A stretch of 64,000 nt of DNA, taken from contig NZ_FNGH01000007.1 in NCBI RefSeq assembly GCF_900102875.1, positions 60,246 through 124,245 on the forward strand, in the 5' to 3' direction. Position numbers and translations under genes: made by a program. This stretch comes from Franzmannia pantelleriensis (lineage in GTDB: Bacteria; Pseudomonadota; Gammaproteobacteria; Pseudomonadales; Halomonadaceae). The notes under the pieces are model-generated. The model did no database searches and was not told the origin of the DNA. It saw only the letters and a program-made list of their open reading frames with translations. This document shows, in pieces, positions 15,528 through 22,844 of the stretch; position 1 is the first letter of the stretch; each line of letters starts with the position of its first letter.

Positions 15528-15878
15528 TCACTCATGCTGCAGGATATTGATGAGCTTTCCGAACGGGTCTCGAACGTAGAACCTACGCACGCCCCAGGGC
15601 TCGCTTACCGGCCCATACTCGATGGGTATGCTGGCCTTCTCGAAGCGTGCCTGTGCCGTTTCGATATCGTCGACTTCGATGGAAAGGTCGGGCACCGGTG
15701 TGCCGGAGCCACCTTCGCTAGCGAAGCTCACCTGTACGGTCATCTTCTCGTTCGAGCCGTAGGTTCGAAACCAGCCGTGATCCATGAGTAGATCGAGACC
15801 CAGGATGTCACCGTAGAAGGTAGCAGCCTTGTCGAGATCCGATGTGGCCGAGTTGGACATGATGCGTTTGACTTTCAT
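15528..15878 (-). CDS. VOC-superfamily (glyoxalase-like) protein
   Basis: The 116-residue single-domain protein opens with MKVKRIMSNSATSDLDKAATFYGDILGL and closes with WGVRRFYVRDPFGKLINIL, the standard VOC pattern ending in a metal-ligand glycine-rich turn. Reaction is unknown; many such proteins are resistance or dioxygenase-like. It is followed on the same strand by a small conserved protein and may form a two-gene unit with it. Confidence 0.8.
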   Translation of the reverse strand: MKVKRIMSNSATSDLDKAATFYGDILGLDLLMDHGWFRTYGSNEKMTVQVSFASEGGSGTPVPDLSIEVDDIETAQARFEKASIPIEYGPVSEPWGVRRFYVRDPFGKLINILQHE

Positions 15879-16024
15879 GTGGCGCCTCGGGATGTGTTGT
15901 TGTACGTGGTCAGTGCGGGGCTACGAAATGCTTAAACATAGTCGCTTCGCTATCGTCCTGCCTGTCCTGTCATTCCCCTGGCGCCTACTATGATCGGGTA
16001 CCCTTTATCACCGAGGAAACTCCC

Positions 16025-16141
16025 ATGAGCGGCACCCTCCATCGCCTTGCAGCCTTTACCGACACCCCAAGCGGCGGCAACCCCGCTGGGGTGTGGCTGG
16101 GCGATGCGCTGCTCGAGCCGGCGGTGAGTCTGGAAGCCTAA
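16025..16141 (+). pseudogene. PhzF-family protein, N-terminal fragment
   Basis: An intact start (GAGGAAA Shine-Dalgarno, ATG 16025) reads MSGTLHRLAAFTDTPSGGNPAGVWLGDALLEPA and stops at codon 39. This is the N-terminal signature of the PhzF isomerase/epimerase family (normally about 260-300 residues; F.D.P..GNPAGV). The rest of the gene is absent, and the minus-strand methyltransferase gene ends 43 bases later at 16184. A deletion removed the remainder. Confidence 0.7.
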
Positions 16142-16183
16142 GCCTGGCCGAGGCGTGGTAATACCTGGCGCAGTCGGGTCGGC

Positions 16184-17281
16184 TCACGGCCTGAGTACCC
16201 AGTAGTCGTTCTGGATGTCGTGGGGCAGCTGATAGACCTCGATGCCGCCGAAGCTGGCTTTGCCGAAATACTCCCGCGCCTTTTCGCGGCCCCACATGGT
16301 TCCCAGTCCCTCACCGCCTTGGGCGAGGGAGACGCTCATGCAGTGCATGATCGACAGGGTGTAAAGCAGCGTTCCCAACGGGTGATCGCGGTCGCCGTGG
16401 TGGTGGCTCGACGCGTGGATGTCCTGGGCCAGGTAAACGCCATCTTCGCGCAGGGTGCGGCGAATGCCCTTGAGCAGGTTTAGCGGGTGGGCCTGGTCAT
16501 GGATGGCATCGAAGGTGGTGACCAGGTCGTAGCACTGGGCCGGCGCCGAGCGGTCGAAGTCGCTGAGGTCGCGCTCTTCGAAACGCAGGTTCGTCAGGCC
16601 GCGTCGTGCGGCTTGTTCTGTCGCCCAGCCGATCGCCTCGGCGGAGAGGTCGTAGCCGGTAAAGCGACTCTTGGGGAAATGCTTGGCGAGTTTCATCAGC
16701 GCGAGGCCCCGGCCGCAGCCCAGATCGAGCACGTCGATGCCCTGAACCAGCCGTTCCGGGAGTTCCGGCGCCAGGGGCAGGATGGCATCCAACAGCACGG
16801 GCAGCACGGTCTGGCCGCTGTCCTCGGCCATGACCTGGTGAAAGCGGGCATAGCGCGTGTACGGCACGCCGCCGCCATGCTGAAAGCATTCCAGCACGTC
16901 ATCCTCCACCTGGCCCATCAGCGGTAGGTACTGGGAGAACACGGCCAGGTTGGCCTCGCCGCCGTCGGTCAGCAGCGTGGCATGTTCGGGGGGAAGGCGA
17001 TAGGTCATGGCCTGCGGGTCGTGCTCGACCAGGGCGGCGACCGTTGCGCCGCCCAACCACTCGCGCACATAGCGCTCATCGAGCTTGGCCTTGGCGGCAA
17101 GTTCGTTGCTGGTCACCGGTTCGCCGTCGGTCAACTGGGTGAGCAGGCCGCTGCGGTGGGCCAGCGAGATCAGTTGCAGCATCGCACCCTCGTTGAGCGC
17201 GGTCACGAAGCGGCTCTCGAAGTCGGCGGCGCGGGAGGCGTCGAAATTGGCGGGAACGGAGGGTTGGGCTTGGGCAGTCAT
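16184..17281 (-). CDS. Class I SAM-dependent methyltransferase with winged-helix N-domain
   Basis: The 365-residue protein has an N-terminal dimerisation/winged-helix domain (about 20-95) and a Rossmann methyltransferase domain. The domain shows motif I VLDLGCGRGLALMKLAKHF near residue 185 and TTFDAIHDQAHP later. Architecture resembles O-methyltransferase or rebeccamycin-type enzymes and animal-like METTL/YcgJ proteins; the acceptor cannot be told. ATG 17281 follows GGAGAAC. It is divergent from the GlxA-type regulator at 17386, which may control it. Confidence 0.75.
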   Translation of the reverse strand: MTAQAQPSVPANFDASRAADFESRFVTALNEGAMLQLISLAHRSGLLTQLTDGEPVTSNELAAKAKLDERYVREWLGGATVAALVEHDPQAMTYRLPPEHATLLTDGGEANLAVFSQYLPLMGQVEDDVLECFQHGGGVPYTRYARFHQVMAEDSGQTVLPVLLDAILPLAPELPERLVQGIDVLDLGCGRGLALMKLAKHFPKSRFTGYDLSAEAIGWATEQAARRGLTNLRFEERDLSDFDRSAPAQCYDLVTTFDAIHDQAHPLNLLKGIRRTLREDGVYLAQDIHASSHHHGDRDHPLGTLLYTLSIMHCMSVSLAQGGEGLGTMWGREKAREYFGKASFGGIEVYQLPHDIQNDYWVLRP

Positions 17282-17385
17282 GGTGGTTCTCCATAGGTCT
17301 TGTTGTGTGCATTGGCGCATCCATTCTGGCGCGCCCGGCTGGGCTACACTGAAGTCCCTACGGACACAAACCGGCGGTTTCCGCC

Positions 17386-18402
17386 ATGTCGATGCACAAA
17401 CCCACCATCGCCTTGTTGGCGATTCCCGAAGTGGCGGCTTCTACCCTCTATGGGATCTACGATGTCTTCGCCGCCGCGGGGCGCGACTGGCCCGCCCTGA
17501 TCGAGGGTAAGACCGGTGAGCCATTGTTCGTGCCGCAGGTGGTCGCTCGCACCGGAAGTCGTGAATTGACGGTCGCCAATGGGGTGCGCATCGTTCCCGA
17601 CGCTGGGCTGGATTGGGTCCCCGAGGTGGTGTGCATTCCCGAGATCATGCTGCCGCCCGAGGCGGTGCTCGAGGGTCGCTATGCCGATGAGGTCGAGTGG
17701 CTCAAGCGTTGCCATGCTGCTGGCGCCATTCTGGCAACTGCCTGTTCCGGTGCCTTGCTGCTGGCCGAGTCGGGGCTGCTGCAAGGTGAGGACGCTACCA
17801 CGCACTGGGCCTACTGCGATGTGTTGGGCCGCTACCCGGGCGTCAGGGTGCATCCACATCGTGCGCTGGTGATCGGCGGTACCGGTAGTCGCTTGGTCAT
17901 GGCGGGGGGCGGCACCTCCTGGAGCGACCTGGCGCTGTATCTCGTCGCCCGCTTGGGTGGTGTCGACGAGGCGATGCATCTCGCCAAGCTGTTCCTGATC
18001 GATTGGCATGCGGCCGGCCAACTTCCCTTCGCCATGCTGGCGCGCACTCGGCAGGCCGAGGATGCCATTATCGGCCGCTGTCAGACGTGGATCGCCGAGC
18101 ACTACGACGAACCCTCTCCCGTAGCCGCCTTGATCGAGATTTCCGGCCTCAGCGAGCGCAGTTTCCATCGGCGCTTCCGCAAGGCCACCGGCCTGACGCC
18201 CATGGAGTATGTGCATACCCTGCGCCTGGAGGAGGCCAAGCAGATGCTGGAGAGCGAAAAAACGTCCGTGGATGCCATTGCCGAGGCGGTGGGCTACGAG
18301 GATGGCGCCTTCTTCGGGCGGCTATTCCGGCGCAAGGTCGGTCTGACCCCGGCCCAGTACCGGCGCCGCTTCGGCGGGCTGCGCAAGGCCCTGGTGGGGT
18401 GA
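17386..18402 (+). CDS. GlxA-type AraC regulator with DJ-1/PfpI domain
   Basis: This 338-residue protein has an N-terminal DJ-1/PfpI-like domain, with the nucleophile-elbow-like ILATACSGALLLAESGLL around residue 120. The C-terminal AraC helix-turn-helix pair is SGLSERSFHRRFRKATGLTP and VGYEDGAFFGRLFRRKVGLTP. Such regulators (GlxA, ArgR-type, GbdR-like) often control catabolism of quaternary amines or amino acids; here the target is unknown. It is divergent from the methyltransferase at 17281. Confidence 0.85.
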   Translation: MSMHKPTIALLAIPEVAASTLYGIYDVFAAAGRDWPALIEGKTGEPLFVPQVVARTGSRELTVANGVRIVPDAGLDWVPEVVCIPEIMLPPEAVLEGRYADEVEWLKRCHAAGAILATACSGALLLAESGLLQGEDATTHWAYCDVLGRYPGVRVHPHRALVIGGTGSRLVMAGGGTSWSDLALYLVARLGGVDEAMHLAKLFLIDWHAAGQLPFAMLARTRQAEDAIIGRCQTWIAEHYDEPSPVAALIEISGLSERSFHRRFRKATGLTPMEYVHTLRLEEAKQMLESEKTSVDAIAEAVGYEDGAFFGRLFRRKVGLTPAQYRRRFGGLRKALVG

Positions 18403-18437
18403 GGGCTCTTGGGGCCGAAGCAGCGGCAGTGCGCAAC

Positions 18438-18842
18438 TCACAGGCGTCGCCTGAGGATCACGGTGGCGAGCAGGTGTGTGGCGCCGCCGACGGCAGCGAC
18501 CAGGGTGAAGGCGCCGGGTGCACCGCGCGCGATCTCCCAGAAGAAGCCGAACAGTGCCACGCCGAGCACGGCGCAGTAGGCGGCACGCAGGGCGTGGAGC
18601 TGGATCAGAGCGTGGCGCTCATCCAGCGGTGGGTCCTGGCTGAGTACCTGGACCGACTCGAAGCGTTGGCCGAAGCGCATCAGCGCGGCATAGCCTAGCA
18701 TGATGGCGAGCATGACCAGGCCGACCCCAGGGGCATCCGCGGCCAACCAGGCGGTCAGGAACATCGCAACGCCGAGACCCGCGCCGACCAATGGCACGAG
18801 CATGGGTTTGTCATGGGCTGGCGTGTCATGGCGGTGTGTCAT
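18438..18842 (-). CDS. Small inner-membrane protein, partner of XRE regulator
   Basis: The 134-residue protein has a hydrophilic His-containing start (MTHRHDTPAHDK) and four hydrophobic segments, at about residues 15-33, 38-55, 80-105 and 110-130. I do not recognise a named family, but the pair of a 65-residue XRE regulator followed by a four-helix membrane protein is common in bacteria (YozG/DUF2178-like pairs). Its start overlaps the regulator's 3' end by 17 bases, so the two are translationally coupled. Confidence 0.7.
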   Translation of the reverse strand: MTHRHDTPAHDKPMLVPLVGAGLGVAMFLTAWLAADAPGVGLVMLAIMLGYAALMRFGQRFESVQVLSQDPPLDERHALIQLHALRAAYCAVLGVALFGFFWEIARGAPGAFTLVAAVGGATHLLATVILRRRL

Positions 18843-19023
18843 CAAATACCTCCTCGACTGGCTTGCCGAAGAATCGCGCCAGGCGCAAGGCGAGTGGCAG
18901 CGAGGGCACGTAGCGGCCAACCTCGATGGAGTTGATGGTGTTGCGCGAGACACCCATGGCCTCGGCAAGGTCAGCCTGGGTCAACTGCCGCGCCTTGCGC
19001 AGCGCGCGAATGTGATTGTTCAT
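18826..19023 (-). CDS. Small XRE-family regulator
   Basis: The 65-residue protein is essentially one helix-turn-helix (MNNHIRALRKARQLTQADL, AEAMGVSRNTINSIEVGRY, PSLPLALRLARFFGKPVEEVF), the YozG-like compact XRE type. It is first in a two-gene unit with a membrane protein. ATG 19023 is chosen because the family starts at MNNHIR and the promoter repeat ends just upstream. The paired arms at 19025-19070 are its likely self-operator. Confidence 0.85.
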   Translation of the reverse strand: MNNHIRALRKARQLTQADLAEAMGVSRNTINSIEVGRYVPSLPLALRLARFFGKPVEEVFDDTPP

Positions 19024-19024
19024 A

Positions 19025-19070
19025 TGCCAAGCTTGTTTGTCACGATGGCTTTTGTCAAGCAAGCTTGGCA
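19025..19070 (-). promoter_or_regulatory. Paired 11-base operator arms before the XRE gene
   Basis: TGCCAAGCTTG (19025-19035) and CAAGCTTGGCA (19060-19070) are perfect inverted 11-base arms with centres 35 bases apart. Each arm contains the palindrome AAGCTT. A minus-strand TTGACA (19058-19053) lies between them, consistent with a -35 box. The left arm ends two bases before the start codon. Confidence 0.6.
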
Positions 19071-19078
19071 TTGGGCGG

Positions 19079-19534
19079 TCAGGACTGGTAGCTGCCGGCC
19101 TCGGCGGCAAAGCTGATGGCCAGACGGTTCCAGGCGTTGATGGTACAGACCGCCAGGGTCAGATCGGTCAGGGCCTTTTCAGAGAAGTGCTCGCGGGTGG
19201 TCTCGTACAAGGCAGCGTCGATGCCGTTGCCGGCAATCAGGGTATTGGCTTCGGCCCAAGCCAGGGCGGCGCGCTCGCGCTCGGTGTAAAAGGGCGTTTC
19301 ACGCCAAGCGCTTAGGGCGTACAGCCGCTGCTCGGTTTCACCAGCCTTGCGCGCGTCCTTGGTGTGCATGTCGATGCAGTAAGCGCAGCCGTTGAGCTGT
19401 GAAACGCGGGTATAGACCAGCGCCAGCAGGCCGTCACTTAGCGCTTCCTGTTTTGCCGAATTGGCGACATGCTGCTGTAGGCCGAGCATCGCCTCGAGGC
19501 CTTCGGGGCTGGCCGAGAAGTAGTTCATGCGCAT
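19079..19534 (-). CDS. AhpD-like carboxymuconolactone decarboxylase-family protein
   Basis: This 151-residue helical protein has the AhpD core: LVYTRVSQLNGCAYCIDMHTKDAR with Cys50, Cys53 and His57 as the peroxidase CxxCxxxH centre. Such proteins reduce alkyl hydroperoxides or act as redox relays. The start ATG 19534 sits after AGGAGACCTCCC. It is divergent from an AraC-type gene beginning only 15 bases away, so promoters must overlap coding sequence or the AraC start is further downstream. Confidence 0.85.
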   Translation of the reverse strand: MRMNYFSASPEGLEAMLGLQQHVANSAKQEALSDGLLALVYTRVSQLNGCAYCIDMHTKDARKAGETEQRLYALSAWRETPFYTERERAALAWAEANTLIAGNGIDAALYETTREHFSEKALTDLTLAVCTINAWNRLAISFAAEAGSYQS

Positions 19535-19549
19535 TGGGAGGTCTCCTGA

Positions 19550-20425
19550 GTGAAAGAGAGGTTCCACTCTAGCCAGACAGATCGCGGCGGAATTGTAGGT
19601 TTTCGACCTGCTGGTCGCTCTGCTGCAGGCCTGACGCTTCGGCGGTTTCACCCTTGCGCGGCACTGCGTCCCTACGTGCAGTGCTTATGGCAGGCCAGGG
19701 GGCAAGCGAGCAGCGAAGCAGCGGGGGTCGAACTGCTGCATCCGGATGGCGCCGCGGGGCTGCTGTTCAACTTCGGTGGCGTGCTCGAGCGCGACGGTGA
19801 GCGAGTGGGTGGCGCCTATTGGGTCGATGGGCCCAAGCGACGCACGGCGCGGCTGGCGGTGGGGAGTGAACTCGATCTGTTGGGCATACGCTTCCTGCCG
19901 GGCATGGCGTTTCCGTTCGTTGGCGAGGCGCTGTCGGCCCTGGCCGGCGGGGAACTGACGTCGGGCGATGCCCTGCGCCGGCTCGAGCTTGAAACGCTAC
20001 ATGAGCGGCTGTGGCAGGCTCCCGGCCTGGCCGGGCGCCTGGCACTGCTGGAGGAGTATCTGTTGGGCAGGCTGCGTGACGCAGAGCCGGTGCCGCTAGG
20101 GCTGGTGTCCTCACTTGGCTGGTTGCAACGACACCAAGGCCAGGTCAGCATCGCCACGCTGGTGGATGAGCTGCCGTTCGGCCAGCGCCGCCTGGAGCGG
20201 CTGTTTCAGCACCACATGGGGCTCTCGCCCAAGCGCTACGCCCGGCTGCTGCGCGTCGCCCGCAGCCGCGAGTTGATCAAGCAGGGCGGAAGTGCCACTT
20301 CCTTGACCGAGACCGCCTTCACCGCCGGCTATTTCGACCAGGCCCACTTCATCCACGACTTCAAGGCCGTCACCGGCCTGACGCCAGGCGGCTATCGCGA
20401 CCATGTGCGGCGGCGTTATGGGTAA
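19550..20425 (+). CDS. AraC-family regulator with DUF6597-like N-domain
   Basis: The protein (up to 291 residues) has an N-terminal DUF6597-like sensor (LRRFHPCAALRPYVQCLW, FPFVGEALSAL) and a C-terminal AraC helix-turn-helix pair (ELPFGQRRLERLFQHHMGLSP and AFTAGYFDQAHFIHDFKAVTG). The GTG at 19550 is the only standard in-frame start before the conserved domain, but it lacks a Shine-Dalgarno and is 15 bases from the divergent AhpD start. An unusual start (CTG or ATT) slightly downstream is possible. It likely controls the AhpD gene. Confidence 0.75.
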   Translation: MKERFHSSQTDRGGIVGFRPAGRSAAGLTLRRFHPCAALRPYVQCLWQARGQASSEAAGVELLHPDGAAGLLFNFGGVLERDGERVGGAYWVDGPKRRTARLAVGSELDLLGIRFLPGMAFPFVGEALSALAGGELTSGDALRRLELETLHERLWQAPGLAGRLALLEEYLLGRLRDAEPVPLGLVSSLGWLQRHQGQVSIATLVDELPFGQRRLERLFQHHMGLSPKRYARLLRVARSRELIKQGGSATSLTETAFTAGYFDQAHFIHDFKAVTGLTPGGYRDHVRRRYG

Positions 20426-20475
20426 CGCTTCGGTCAATCTGGAGTCTGGACAGGAATGAGCGTTGCCGATGAGAT

Positions 20476-21207
20476 TTATCTCGTCGTTTCATACTCATCG
20501 TGGCGTTTCACCCAGTCCATCAGGTTGTGATGGGGACCCGTTTCGTTACGGCCCTTGGGCGTCATGTCGAGCAGTATGTAGGTGCTGTCGACGAGTTCGT
20601 CGCCGCGCCCGTAGGTCGAGTAGGTGTGGTAGATATCGCCCTTGGCGTTCCGGTAGAACACACTGATGCCGCTTAGATCCTCGATCGAGACGTTGCTCGG
20701 GGCGTAGTTGTAGGTGACCTCACCCGTGGCGATCTCCTCGGGCCGGAACGAGACATGATAGTCGTAATTGAAGTCGCTGCCGTGCGAGGAGACCCACTTC
20801 ACCTGCCAGCCCATGCGCTGGTGATAGGCCTCGATCTCGGCGAGCGGGGCGCGTGAGACCCGCACCAGGCTCACATCGTGGTGCTCGAGATGCACCAACG
20901 TGCCTTCGATGTGATCGGCAGCGAAGGAACAGCCGATGCAGCCCGCTTCCCACCCGGGGCCGAACATGAAGTGATGGACGATCAGCTGGCTGCGCCCGTC
21001 GAACAGATCGTTGAGCGTCATGCGGTCTCCTAGCGTATCGAAGACATATTCCTTCTCGACCTTCACCCACGGCAAGGCGCGGCGCTTGGCACTTAGGTCA
21101 TCGCGCAGGCGGGTGAGCTCCTTCTCCCTTGCCAGCAGTTCCTTGCGCACGGTTAGCCATTCTTCGAGGGATACGACGGGGTGGGACATTTCATCATGCA
21201 CTGACAT
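20476..21207 (-). CDS. DUF899 thioredoxin-like protein (copy 2)
   Basis: This 243-residue paralogue of the 3107 gene carries HHFMFGPGWEAGCIGCSF with Cys90/Cys93, VSSHGSDFNYDYHVSF, GISVFYRNAKGDIYHTYSTYGRG and the same tail RHDEYET. The family has a thioredoxin-like fold and unknown role. ATG 21207 follows AGGAGGAA. It is divergent from a MarR-GNAT fusion (21348) with two palindromes in the gap, so it is probably that regulator's target. Confidence 0.85.
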   Translation of the reverse strand: MSVHDEMSHPVVSLEEWLTVRKELLAREKELTRLRDDLSAKRRALPWVKVEKEYVFDTLGDRMTLNDLFDGRSQLIVHHFMFGPGWEAGCIGCSFAADHIEGTLVHLEHHDVSLVRVSRAPLAEIEAYHQRMGWQVKWVSSHGSDFNYDYHVSFRPEEIATGEVTYNYAPSNVSIEDLSGISVFYRNAKGDIYHTYSTYGRGDELVDSTYILLDMTPKGRNETGPHHNLMDWVKRHDEYETTR

Positions 21208-21287
21208 GAGGATTCCTCCTGTGCTGACGTTGCACGAGGTAATCGTCCTGCGGGGGCTGGATTCGACAGGTGGGCAGTGCGCGTATG

Positions 21288-21331
21288 TTGACATAATTGC
21301 CTAGAGCAATTAACTATTTGCCTTAGGCAAA
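21288..21331 (+). promoter_or_regulatory. Promoter and two palindromes before the MarR-GNAT gene
   Basis: TTGACA (21288-21293) is a consensus -35 box. Two perfect inverted repeats follow: AATTGC-CTAGA-GCAATT (21295-21311), inside the spacer, and TTTGCCT-T-AGGCAAA (21317-21331), over the likely start region. The -10 (AACTAT at 21312) is weak. Both share a TTGCC-like core and could be MarR dimer sites controlling the divergent DUF899 gene. Confidence 0.55.
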
Positions 21332-21347
21332 CAAATAGGTGGCTGCC

Positions 21348-22271
21348 ATGAGCGTAGAACAAGACCTACACGAGCGGGCCGGGACCGTACGCAGCTTCAA
21401 TCGTTTCTACACGCGGCAGATTGGGGTCTTGCACGAACACCTTCTGGAGAGCCAGTTCTCGCTGACGGAAGTCCGCATGCTTTACGAGCTGGCGCATCGG
21501 CCGATGCTCACCAGCGCCGATATCTGCCGAGAGCTTGGCCTCAACGCCGGTTATGTGAGCCGGGTGCTGAAGGGCTTCGAAAAGCAGGGGCTCATTACCA
21601 AGACTCCCTCGCCCTCCGACAGACGAGCAGCGCAACTGCAGCTGACGGATCAAGGGCTGGCTACGTTCCGGCCGCTGGACGAGGCGTCGCAACGCGAGGT
21701 CATCGGCATGCTGAAGCAGCTCACGGAGCTGGAGCAGCATCAGTTGATCGAAGCGATGAGCCAGATCAGGCGGTTGCTCGGAGAAGCCGGCTCGAGCTAT
21801 CTGATGCGCGGCCCACAGCCGGGCGACATGGGCTGGATCGTACACCGGCAGGCGGTGCTCTACGCGCAGGAGTACGGCTGGAACGAAGAGTATGAAGCGT
21901 TGATCGCAGAAATCGTTGCCAAGTACCTGCGCAATTTCGATCCGCGCTGGGAGCGGTGCTGGATCGCCGAAAAGGATGGCGTCGTCATGGGGTCGGTGTT
22001 CGTCGTCCGCGAAGACGACGCGACCGCAAAACTGCGGCTGCTCTATGTCGATCCCTCTGCCCGTGGGCATGGCATCGGCAGCCGCTTGGTAGATGAGTGC
22101 CTCAGGTTCGCCCGCCAGGTCGGCTATCGGAAAATGATGCTGTGGACCAACAGCGTACTAACCGATGCGCGCCGGCTCTATGAAAAAGCAGGATTCGAAC
22201 TGGTGGAGGAGGAGCCCCATCACAGCTTCGGCAAGGATCTGGTAGGCCAGGTTTGGAGTCGTGAGCTGTAG
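21348..22271 (+). CDS. MarR-GNAT fusion: regulator plus N-acetyltransferase
   Basis: The 307-residue bifunctional protein has a MarR winged helix at residues 1-150 (SLTEVRMLYELAHRPMLTS, LGLNAGYVSRVLKGFEKQG, TPSPSDRRAAQLQLTDQG). A GNAT acetyltransferase domain follows (about 160-305), with the acetyl-CoA loop DPSARGHGIGSRLVDECL and KAGFELVEEE. Fusions of this type are a known family, but the acetyl acceptor is unknown. ATG 21348 is preferred to GTG 21339. It is divergent from DUF899 copy 2. Confidence 0.88.
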   Translation: MSVEQDLHERAGTVRSFNRFYTRQIGVLHEHLLESQFSLTEVRMLYELAHRPMLTSADICRELGLNAGYVSRVLKGFEKQGLITKTPSPSDRRAAQLQLTDQGLATFRPLDEASQREVIGMLKQLTELEQHQLIEAMSQIRRLLGEAGSSYLMRGPQPGDMGWIVHRQAVLYAQEYGWNEEYEALIAEIVAKYLRNFDPRWERCWIAEKDGVVMGSVFVVREDDATAKLRLLYVDPSARGHGIGSRLVDECLRFARQVGYRKMMLWTNSVLTDARRLYEKAGFELVEEEPHHSFGKDLVGQVWSREL

Positions 22272-22336
22272 TACTCTTTTCATTCCACGCGGCATAGAGC
22301 AAGCCGCCGAGTCGGCATACAGCCAGCCCTGATTTG

Positions 22337-22365
22337 TTGACGCCTCGATCATCGAGGTATAGGTT
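22337..22365 (+). promoter_or_regulatory. padR promoter with operator site 1
   Basis: TTGACG (22337-22342) acts as -35, and TAGGTT (22360-22365) as a weak -10, 17 bases apart. The spacer holds the perfect 7-1-7 palindrome CCTCGAT-C-ATCGAGG (22343-22357) followed by TA. Transcription would start close to the padR ATG at 22372, which has no Shine-Dalgarno, so the message may be leaderless. Confidence 0.55.
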
Positions 22366-22371
22366 TCCCCC

Positions 22372-22791
22372 ATGACCAACGCGAAATCCGAAGCGGCCGC
22401 CGGCCGCCGGATCCCCGACTACAGCGACCCTTCCTACTGGCGCGGCACGATAAAGATGTCGCTGTCGAAGTTCTTCGTGCTCAGCGTGTTGCACCGCAAG
22501 CCGATGCACGGTTACGAGGTGGTGCAGGCGGTAGAGAAGAGCACCAACGGCTGCTGCAGCCCCTCGGAGGGTACGGTCTATCCGGTGCTCAACGAGTTCG
22601 AGGCGGGGGGCTATCTCTCCTCGAGTAACGAGGTCGTGCAGGGGCGCTCGCGCAAGGTCTACGCGCTGACGGAGAAGGGGCGGGATGCCTTTCAGGTGGC
22701 GGTGGACGCCTGGCTCGAGGCCACGGCCTGCATCGTCGAGAGCCGCCGCATGGCGGGCGGGTCGGTGAAACGGGAGGAGTGGGAAGGATGA
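22372..22791 (+). CDS. PadR-family regulator with vicinal Cys pair (arsenic-type cluster)
   Basis: This 139-residue regulator has a PadR winged helix: FFVLSVLHRKPMHGYEVVQ, then SPSEGTVYPVLNEFEAGGYL as recognition helix and wing RKVYALTEKGR. The distinctive feature is Cys61-Cys62 just before the recognition helix (TNGCCSPSEG), plus Cys120. Vicinal cysteines are a typical trivalent arsenic site, and the next genes are an MFS transporter and arsH. I therefore infer an arsenical-sensing repressor taking the place of ArsR. Its 3' end overlaps an 18-codon ORF at ATGA. Confidence 0.8.
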   Translation: MTNAKSEAAAGRRIPDYSDPSYWRGTIKMSLSKFFVLSVLHRKPMHGYEVVQAVEKSTNGCCSPSEGTVYPVLNEFEAGGYLSSSNEVVQGRSRKVYALTEKGRDAFQVAVDAWLEATACIVESRRMAGGSVKREEWEG

Positions 22792-22844
22792 GCGCGGCGC
22801 GTTTTTTCAGGTCCAGATACCTCGATGATCAAGGTAGGCGATGA
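22788..22844 (+). CDS. 18-codon ORF coupling padR to the MFS gene
   Basis: ATG 22788 overlaps the padR stop (ATGA), and its own TGA at 22842-22844 overlaps the MFS ATG at 22841 (ATGA again). The product would be [25 protein letters not shown] and GAAGG precede the start. The second PadR-like operator lies inside it. It may serve translational coupling between padR and the transporter rather than make a functional peptide, and it could also be chance. Confidence 0.4.
   Translation: MSAARFFRSRYLDDQGRR
22818..22836 (+). promoter_or_regulatory. PadR operator site 2 before the MFS-arsH genes
   Basis: TACCTCGATGATCAAGGTA is a 19-base palindrome with one mismatched pair (C/A). It matches operator site 1 in core sequence (CCTCGAT.ATC.AGGTA) and ends four bases before the MFS ATG at 22841. 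The shared sequence implies one regulator for both sites. Confidence 0.6.
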
